A stretch of 5,811 nucleotides of DNA from Mariprofundaceae bacterium. Its GTDB lineage: Bacteria; Pseudomonadota; Zetaproteobacteria; Mariprofundales; Mariprofundaceae. Positions 1-3,917 of this stretch are shown in pieces. The stretch's first letter is position 1. Each line of letters starts with the position of its first letter. The notes below the pieces were generated by a model. The model ran no database searches, was not told the DNA's origin, and worked only from the letters and a program-made list of their open reading frames with translations. A program made the translations under genes and the position numbers. The stretch covers positions 1-5,811 of the forward strand of contig JALSZZ010000020.1 of assembly GCA_027075825.1 (NCBI GenBank). Reading direction: 5' to 3'.

Positions 1-215
1 GGTCTTAAGCAAGACTTATTGTGCAGGCAACGCTGGCAGATAATCGTTACCACTACCACGGTACCGCTATACCCCCCCGGATTTTGATCCGGAACTGCAG
101 TAACAACAGAAAATAGCAGAAGCCACCAGAAAAGAACTGTTCTGCAAACAGGGTGCGCTGTTGGTTACGCCCAGAGCTGTTTCTTTCTTCCGATCTGTGA
201 TATTGAAATTGTTGC
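1..215. other. Non-coding left flank with a short hairpin
   Basis: No convincing gene is seen here. The first 84 bases are open on the + strand (28 codons, TGA at 85-87) and the reading faintly recalls an IS3-type transposase (LKQDLL, then QIIVTTTT), but this is too weak to call. A hairpin with 6-bp arms CCGGAT (77-82) and ATCCGG (87-92) follows a run of seven C. It has no T-tract on either side, so it is not a standard intrinsic terminator. An upstream in-frame ATG at 161 would extend the next gene, but that extension covers the promoter and reads unlike a regulator N-terminus. Confidence 0.4.
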
Positions 216-243
216 TTGCAATAATTAGTGTTCAGTATATACT
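216..243 (+). promoter_or_regulatory. Sigma-70-like promoter of the HTH operon
   Basis: TTGCAA (216-221) and TATACT (238-243) are separated by 16 bp and match the -35 and -10 consensus well. Transcription would start about 6-8 bases downstream, at about 249-251, essentially at the ATG at 251. No Shine-Dalgarno sequence precedes that ATG, so the transcript is probably leaderless. This is inferred from sequence; no start site has been mapped. Confidence 0.6.
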
Positions 244-251
244 GCACGCTA
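226..251. promoter_or_regulatory. Palindromic operator over the -10 box
   Basis: A 26-bp inverted repeat centred between 238 and 239. The inner 12 bp, CAGTATATACTG (233-244), are perfectly palindromic. Of the 13 symmetric pairs, only 232/245 and 229/248 fail. It covers the -10 box, the predicted start site and the first base of the start codon. Binding of a dimer here would block RNA polymerase. The obvious candidate is the XRE-type regulator encoded immediately downstream, acting on its own operon, which is a common arrangement for such proteins. The binding itself is inference. Confidence 0.6.
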
Positions 252-607
252 TGAATGCATTTGGCGATTATCTCAGAGAACGGCGCATGGCCTTGCAGCA
301 GACCAGGGGCAAGGCGTATTCCCTGCGACAGGTGGCCGGGCGAATTGGTATGCAGCCTTCTTATCTGAGCAGAATCGAACGGGGAACGGATATTCCTCCA
401 TCAGAAGACAAGCTGGTGGGGCTGGCCAGGGAACTGGAGCTTGATCCCGATGTCGTGCTGGCCATGGCTGGCAAAGTCTCATCGGATCTGCAGGCGATTA
501 TCCGTAAACGGCCACAGTTGTTTTCTGATCTGATTCGTCAACTGAAGGATGTGCCTGATGAGGCCGTACTGAAAGTCGTGCGCGAAGTGCGCGACGGGGA
601 GTGGTGA
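251..607 (+). CDS. XRE-family helix-turn-helix regulator (118 aa)
   Basis: A small DNA-binding protein, probably a cytoplasmic dimeric repressor. Residues 1-60 form an XRE/Cro-C1 domain: a YLRERR helix, then the helix-turn-helix from YSLRQVAGRIGM to PSYLSRIERG, followed by the conserved P.....L..LA..L helix. Residues 75-118 form a charged helical tail (LQAIIRKRP, LIRQLKDVPDEA, VVREVRDGEW) that may serve dimerisation or partner contact. The ATG at 251 was chosen because the family normally begins only a few residues before the first helix and because the promoter and palindrome end there. The ATG at 161 would add 30 unlikely residues. The gene is separated by a single base from the next one, and GGGGAG (596-601) inside its end is the ribosome site for that gene. 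Likely self-regulated through the palindrome at 226-251. Confidence 0.88.
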   Translation: MNAFGDYLRERRMALQQTRGKAYSLRQVAGRIGMQPSYLSRIERGTDIPPSEDKLVGLARELELDPDVVLAMAGKVSSDLQAIIRKRPQLFSDLIRQLKDVPDEAVLKVVREVRDGEW

Positions 608-608
608 T

Positions 609-1610
609 ATGATTGAATTACATGATGACAGTTTGAGCATCAGTTTCCCGGATGTGCATCCGGATGCCCGCTGCACAATTGATTTTATACGCACGCTGCG
701 CATCCCTGATGACGGACGTGAATATCCGTTACCAGCCGGACTGGGATCGTTTCCCTTAAGTCATATCGAAGATTTCAGTGAGCGTATTCCCGATGTCTGG
801 AACAAACGCGGCGGAGTACTGATGCCCATGTATCAGGCTGAAGCGCTCTGGTTGAATTTTTGCGGCAATTATCCGATGGCAATCAAGGTGGCGGCAGGCA
901 AGATCAATGCCGTGACAGGCAAGGCATGGACGAATGCGCTGGTTGCCGGGCCACAGGATTACCTTGTGCTGCCTGATCAGCCCTGGCTGGACGGTTATGC
1001 TGTGGCGAAAGGTTTGATCCGTCAGTTTGTCGCCATGCCGCTTGGCGATGGCTATTCGGCTGAGGAACAGATTACCGGCAAGGCCGAATTCGGTGGATTG
1101 CAGATCATCGCATATCCGATGAAGCGTGAAATCTATGAAAAGACGACACAAATTGAAAAATTTATTTTTCCATCATGGTTGCAAGCACCTCTTGAATTAT
1201 GTGAAAGTCCGTCGATGGGGCTTGCCGCAGGCGGTCTGATGCGTCAGGAAATCTGTGAAGATGAATACGGCATTGATGCCTGGGACAGAAAACATTCCTC
1301 ACGTTGCTTTATTCATCTGGTCAACAGCGAGGCCTATGCCGTCATTACCGGTCAAAAGCCACCGCATCCACCCATGACCAGGCAGATGTATGAACGCCAC
1401 GGCATTCCCTGGTTCGATTACTACAATGAGCAGAATGCGCTTAGTGGCAGTGATATTCTTGCCGGTCTGGATAGCGTATCACAGGTGGCCGACAAGAAAG
1501 GGGAGAAACTCCAGGATAATGATCCTGTCCATATCGGAACGGTGAAGGTCATAAAAGGCAAATCCGCACATACCGTCTCTGAAGGTGGCCAGGAGTCTGT
1601 CGGACTTTGA
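609..1610 (+). CDS. Conserved protein of unknown function (333 aa)
   Basis: I recognise a widespread but unnamed protein family, sometimes mislabelled as an integral membrane protein; no membrane segment is visible here. Conserved-looking stretches, in order: FIRTLRIPDDGREYPLPAGLG (about residues 26-46, one continuous block), RGGVLMPMYQAEALWL (67-82), IKVAAGKINAVTGKAW, DYLVLPDQPWLDGYAVAKG, IRQFVAMPLGDGYSAEEQ, GGLQIIAYPMKRE, GLAAGGLMRQEI, SSRCFIHLVNS and GIPWFDYYNEQ. The residues dense in these blocks (D, E, R, G, W) suggest an enzyme or ligand-binding fold, but no known catalytic motif is seen. The start has a good ribosome site (GGGGAG, 7 bases upstream). Co-transcription with the HTH gene, one base away, implies a joint function. 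The final six codons (QESVGL) and the stop come from the MITE inserted at 1589, so the native C-terminus is lost or altered. The family core appears complete. Confidence 0.85.
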   Translation: MIELHDDSLSISFPDVHPDARCTIDFIRTLRIPDDGREYPLPAGLGSFPLSHIEDFSERIPDVWNKRGGVLMPMYQAEALWLNFCGNYPMAIKVAAGKINAVTGKAWTNALVAGPQDYLVLPDQPWLDGYAVAKGLIRQFVAMPLGDGYSAEEQITGKAEFGGLQIIAYPMKREIYEKTTQIEKFIFPSWLQAPLELCESPSMGLAAGGLMRQEICEDEYGIDAWDRKHSSRCFIHLVNSEAYAVITGQKPPHPPMTRQMYERHGIPWFDYYNEQNALSGSDILAGLDSVSQVADKKGEKLQDNDPVHIGTVKVIKGKSAHTVSEGGQESVGL

Positions 1611-1755
1611 CAAATCTACTGTGAAAAACCGGATATTGGCCAAATATTCGCCCTGTTTTTGTTAAATAGCGCTGCTATTCGCCGCCAACAGGTCGTAAAT
1701 TTGGCCAATATCCGCTATTTCTCGTGACAATTGCCAAAGTCCGACAGACTCCTGG
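1589..1755. mobile_element. 167-bp fold-back MITE with IS1182-type ends
   Basis: A fully symmetric palindromic element centred on base 1672. Terminal 21-bp inverted repeats at 1589-1609 and 1735-1755 match perfectly (outer end CCAGGAGTCTGTCGG). Nested inside in exact register are 16-bp arms at 1630-1645 and 1699-1714 (ATATTGGCC core), 6-bp arms at 1652-1657 and 1687-1692, and a tip hairpin at 1665-1679. It encodes nothing. Its right end matches the outer end of the IS1182-type remnant at 3089-3108 in 19 of 20 positions, so an IS1182-family transposase could move it in trans. No clear target duplication is visible. As RNA it would form a long hairpin that may end or attenuate transcription from both sides. 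Confidence 0.88.
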
Positions 1756-1769
1756 TAGAAAAAATCTTT

Positions 1770-2039
1770 TCATGCAGAAAATATTGAGTATATAAATATT
1801 CCTGCAATAAGCACATAGAATGCATATTGCACTATATCCCCTAAGGAAATAATTCTATGCCTTACAAGTTCTTCCCAATGTGTATCGCACCATGCTCCGG
1901 TTGTTGGAAGCCTTGGGTGTGCTTTCATATGTCCAGGTTTTCCACATACTTCACATAACCCACAATAGCCTACCGGGATATCCTTCATTTCTTCCGCTAT
2001 TTTCGGGTTAGATTCCCTTTCTTTACAATAACATCCCAT
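1770..2039 (-). CDS. Small zinc-ribbon, single-pass membrane protein (89 aa)
   Basis: Function unknown. The N-terminal half is Cys-rich: C3, C5, C26, then CEVC (C29, C32), GKPGH (H37), H41 and CDTH (C51, H54). The C29-x2-C32-x18-C51-x2-H54 spacing suggests one bound zinc. Residues about 69-88 (DIVQYAFYVLIAGIFIYSIF) are hydrophobic and probably span the membrane, ending two residues before the stop. The ATG at 2039 is preferred; a GTG at 2051 would add four residues. GGTGG lies about 8 bases before the ATG. The gene begins only about 20 bases after the core of a candidate attC site and is visibly AT-richer than the flanking chromosomal genes, both typical of an integron cassette gene. Its own downstream attC is absent: the MITE end lies 14 bases past the stop. 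Confidence 0.7.
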   Translation of the reverse strand: MGCYCKERESNPKIAEEMKDIPVGYCGLCEVCGKPGHMKAHPRLPTTGAWCDTHWEELVRHRIISLGDIVQYAFYVLIAGIFIYSIFSA

Positions 2040-2052
2040 ACTTATTACCACC

Positions 2053-2124
2053 AGCTAACGACCAGGCTGTACGGTGCAAACGGAGTGCAGCGTAGTTTGC
2101 GTCCGAACAAGCGCCTTATTATAC
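2053..2124 (-). other. Candidate integron attC site (72 bp)
   Basis: Read on the - strand, a GTTAGCT core (2059 down to 2053) resembles the R' crossover box GTTRRRY. Upstream lies a hairpin-forming stretch: CGGACGCAAAC pairs with GTTTGCACCG leaving one extra base, around a spacer containing ACGCTGCACTCC, a look common in attC sites. The far end, GTATAAT (2124-2118), is an imperfect version of the R'' box RYYYAAC, and the stop codon of the preceding gene falls within it, as in many cassettes. The next gene starts just after the core. Weak points: R'' matches only 5 of 7 positions, and no integrase gene is in view. Confidence 0.55.
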
Positions 2125-2199
2125 GTTTTTTGCGGTAGATTTAAGAGCTGCAATTAAGCCTCCGATCTTTGACTCCTGAACTTGTGCCTTTAATACATT
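2119..2199 (-). pseudogene. 3' tail of a truncated cassette gene
   Basis: An open frame on the - strand reads NVLKAQVQESKIGG, then LIAALKSTAKNV, and stops with TAA (2121-2119) inside the outer box of the candidate attC site. That position is where an integron cassette gene usually ends. Its 5' part is missing, replaced by the terminus of an IS21-type remnant at about 2199. The frame stays open a little way into the IS end (SGSVSLAID), then meets TGA. The fragment is amphipathic and helical-looking; the product cannot be identified. That this is real coding sequence is inference from the frame, the stop position and the attC context. Confidence 0.45.
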
Positions 2200-2412
2200 G
2201 TCAATGGCCAGCGAAACTGAGCCACTTCAGGGCTGTTCTCAGCCCCCTGTTTTGGCTTTCAAACGGTAGCTTTCACCTCCCATCATGAAGATATGCGAGT
2301 GGTGGATAATACGATCCACCACTGGCACCGCGACGTTGTCATCAAGGAAGAATTCGCCCCGGTTGGTGAAGTCCTTGTTGGTGGTAATGATCAACGAACG
2401 GTATTCGTACAT
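2199..2412 (-). mobile_element. Right-end remnant of an IS21-family element
   Basis: The fragment holds the 3' end of istB (2239-2412) plus the downstream terminus. The outer boundary is placed at TGTCAATGGCC (2199-2209), which begins with TG as IS21-family ends do and runs into GCGAAACTGAGCCAC (2211-2225). GGGCTG (2230-2235) and CAGCCC (2240-2245) form a small hairpin over the istB stop. All of istA, most of istB and the other terminus are absent from the window. The inner boundary, at about 2410, is a fusion to an IS1182-family fragment. The exact position of both boundaries is inferred. Confidence 0.65.
2239..2412 (-). pseudogene. istB: istB C-terminal fragment (IS21 helper ATPase)
   Basis: The last 57 codons of an IstB-type AAA+ ATPase, the helper that works with the IstA transposase in IS21-family transposition. 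Recognisable blocks are YEYRSLIITTNKDF (sensor-I region), a GEFF..D...A linker, VVDRIIHHSHIF and GGESYRLK, which closes the family's C-terminus, followed by AKTGG and TGA. The Walker A and B motifs would lie in the missing N-terminal three quarters, so no ATPase activity is possible. The frame runs on a few codons upstream (STKRRNA), but there the sequence merges with the IS1182 fragment, so the breakpoint lies at about 2403-2420. Confidence 0.82.
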
Positions 2413-3037
2413 GGCGTTCCTTCGCTTTGTAGATACTGCTTCATATGCATTAGCGGATCATTGGCATTCAGAGAGCTGTTCTTCGGAGTGCTCCAGGCGT
2501 TCGCTCAACGGTGGATGATGTGGCTGTCGTCCGTGTGCAATCAATGACTGAATACTCTTCGCCCGGCAAGCCTTGACGTTGTTTTCGCTGAAGTAACCTG
2601 TATCGGCTACGATGGTTTCCACTTCGCCCAACTGTTCGGGAAGGGAATAACCCCATCTCATGGTCAACATACAATATCTGCACAAACAAGCCCTCAAGCA
2701 CGGGAAGAAAGCGGCAGCGAAAGATGGCAATGCTGTCGTGATCGGGATGCTCATTCCCACAGATATAACGAAAGGCCACCGAATCGTGCGATGCCCTCTC
2801 AAGCTTACGGCTCGAAAACACGCCCGTCGCATAGCCATAAAACAACAGAACTATCAGAAGCTTCGGGTGCCACGGGTCACTGCCCCGACCCGAGCAGGCT
2901 CGTTCAATCTCTGAGGTATCAAGCTGATTCACCACATCAACGACAAACCGGGCAAGGTGACTCTCGGGCAGCCACTCGTCTGGCGGCGGCAACAAATATG
3001 GCGTACTGCGATTAATTGAACGAAATCTCACTGACAT
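2413..3037 (-). pseudogene. IS1182-family transposase, internally deleted
   Basis: The first part, from ATG at 3037 to about 2648, reads in one frame for about 130 residues and matches the transposase N-terminal domain: LPPPDEWLPESHLARFV, a WHPKLLIVLLFYGYATGVFS block, SRKLER, and FRYICGNEHPDHDSI with FRCRFL. At about 2648 the reading jumps to another frame: LPEQLGEVETIVADTGYFSE, a one-run block that includes a catalytic-domain motif, then HHPPLSER. In intact relatives some 200 residues separate these parts, so the middle, including the first catalytic Asp, is deleted. A second shift at about 2465-2480 leads into NANDPLMHMKQYLQSEG, after which the C-terminal block with the catalytic Glu (VEPVFG in relatives) is lost at the istB junction. 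No active enzyme can be made. Confidence 0.85.
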
Positions 3038-3088
3038 AAATCAGTCTCCCATATGACAGAAAAACTATATCAGCATTGCTGGTAAAGG

Positions 3089-3108
3089 AAAGTCCGACAT
3101 ACTCCTGG
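3089..3108. repeat. IS1182-type terminal inverted repeat
   Basis: The sequence AAAGTCCGACATACTCCTGG differs from the MITE right end at 1736-1755 by one base (T for G at 3100). It is the inverted counterpart of the MITE left end at 1589-1608. It lies 51 bases before the transposase start, the expected place for the left end of such an element. It links the MITE and the IS as one transposition family and marks the right edge of the mobile block. Confidence 0.85.
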
Positions 3109-3109
3109 A

Positions 3110-3917
3110 CACAGCGTATGGAGACCGCTCCTGCGATGGGTGCGACTCCCCTGCAGGAGGGGTCTCCCGGCCCCGAACGCATGGGGCGGAACGATTCGCG
3201 GTCTGGAGACCGCTCCTACAACGTATGCGATTCCCCTGTAGGAGGGATCTCTCGGCCCCGAATGCATGAGGTGGAACGATTCGCGGTCTGGAGACCGCTC
3301 CTACAACGTATGCGATTCTCCTGTAGGAGGGGTCTCCCGGCCCCGAACGCATGAGGCGGAACGATTCGCGGTTTGGAGACCGCTCCTGCAGCGTATGCGA
3401 TTCCCCTGTAGGAGGGGCCTCCCGGCCCCGAACACATGAGGCGGAACCATTCGCGGTCTGGAGACCGCTCCTGCAGCGTATGCGATTCCCCTGTAGGAGG
3501 GGCCTCCCGGCCCCGAATGTATGAGGTGGAACCATTCGCGGTCTGGAGGCCGCTCCTGCAGCGTATGCGATTCCCCTGTAGGAGGGGTCTCCCGGCCCCG
3601 AAAGTATGCGGTGGAACCATTCGCGGTCTGGAAACCGCTCCTGCAGGGAGTGTGGTTTCTCCTGCAGGAGGGGTCTCCCGGCCCCGAATGTATGAGGTGG
3701 AACGATTCGCGGTCTGGAGACCGCTCCTGCAGCGTATGCGATTCTCCTGTAGGAGGGGCCTCCCGGCTCCGAACGCATGAGGCGGAACGATTCGCGGTCT
3801 GGAAACCGCTCCTGCAGGGGGTGTGGTTTCTCCTGTAGGAGGGGCCTCCCGGCCCCGAAGGTATGGGATGGCATCTGTTCGCGGTCTGGAGATTACTCCG
3901 GCGATGCCTGTGATTCC
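3110..3917. repeat. Tandem array of an 85-bp double-hairpin REP unit
   Basis: Units begin with TTCGCGG at 3195, 3280, 3365, 3450, 3535, 3620, 3706, 3791 and 3878, giving periods of 85, 85, 85, 85, 85, 86, 85 and 87. A further copy at 3110-3194 lacks its first bases, and the copy at 3878 is degenerate and incomplete. Each unit has half A (TTCGCGGTCTGGAGACCGC, a 7-bp stem with a two-base loop, then TCCTGCAG) and, inverted, half B (CTGTAGGAGGGG to CGGCCCCGAA). Aligned in the same orientation the two halves agree in about 22 of 27 positions, the structure of bacterial REP pairs (BIMEs). Copies at 3620 and 3791 share a variant spacer (GTGTGGTTTCTCCTG), pointing to a 171-bp duplication. No RayT-type transposase is in view. 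The array occupies the whole interval between the IS end and mrdA. Confidence 0.92.

Larger units (their letters stand above)
2413..3108 (-). mobile_element. Degraded IS1182-family insertion sequence
   Basis: Contains the outer end upstream of the transposase (3089-3108), a 51-base leader, and a deleted, frameshifted transposase gene. The opposite end is missing: the element breaks off into an istB fragment at about 2410. The end at 3089-3108 (TCCGACATACTCCTGG) matches the inner-facing right end of the MITE at 1736-1755 in 19 of 20 bases and lies in the same orientation. It is therefore inverted relative to the MITE's left end at 1589. The outer boundary directly abuts the truncated first copy of the 85-bp repeat array, so the element probably inserted into that array or its edge. 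Confidence 0.8.

Noticed and set aside
1..87. Short open frame resembling an IS3-type transposase segment (LKQDLL, QIIVTTTT)
   Set aside because: Only 28 codons, with similarity from memory to low-information stretches; it cannot be supported without a database search.
77..92. Intrinsic terminator
   Set aside because: The hairpin is real but lacks a T-tract on either strand.
161..250. N-terminal extension of the HTH gene from ATG at 161
   Set aside because: It covers the promoter and operator and adds 30 residues not expected before an XRE domain.
756..1151. Antisense open frame of 131 codons inside the unknown gene
   Set aside because: Shadow of a strongly conserved + strand gene, with no family features.
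1580..1765. Target-site duplication around the MITE
   Set aside because: Flanking bases on the two sides (GGTGG and TAGAA, or GGCC and GGTA if trimmed) do not match, so no duplication can be claimed.
2285..2914. + strand open frames opposite istB and the IS1182 transposase
   Set aside because: The - strand reading matches known transposition proteins, while the + strand frames show no recognisable features.
3065..3874. Long - strand open frame of 269 codons across the repeat array, and several + strand frames there
   Set aside because: They follow the 85-bp non-triplet repeat, have Arg/Pro-rich low-complexity content, no ribosome site, and overlap one another on both strands.
3110..3917. 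CRISPR array
   Set aside because: Spacers are not unique: the whole 85-bp period is repeated with only scattered substitutions, and the units are paired hairpins. No cas gene is present.
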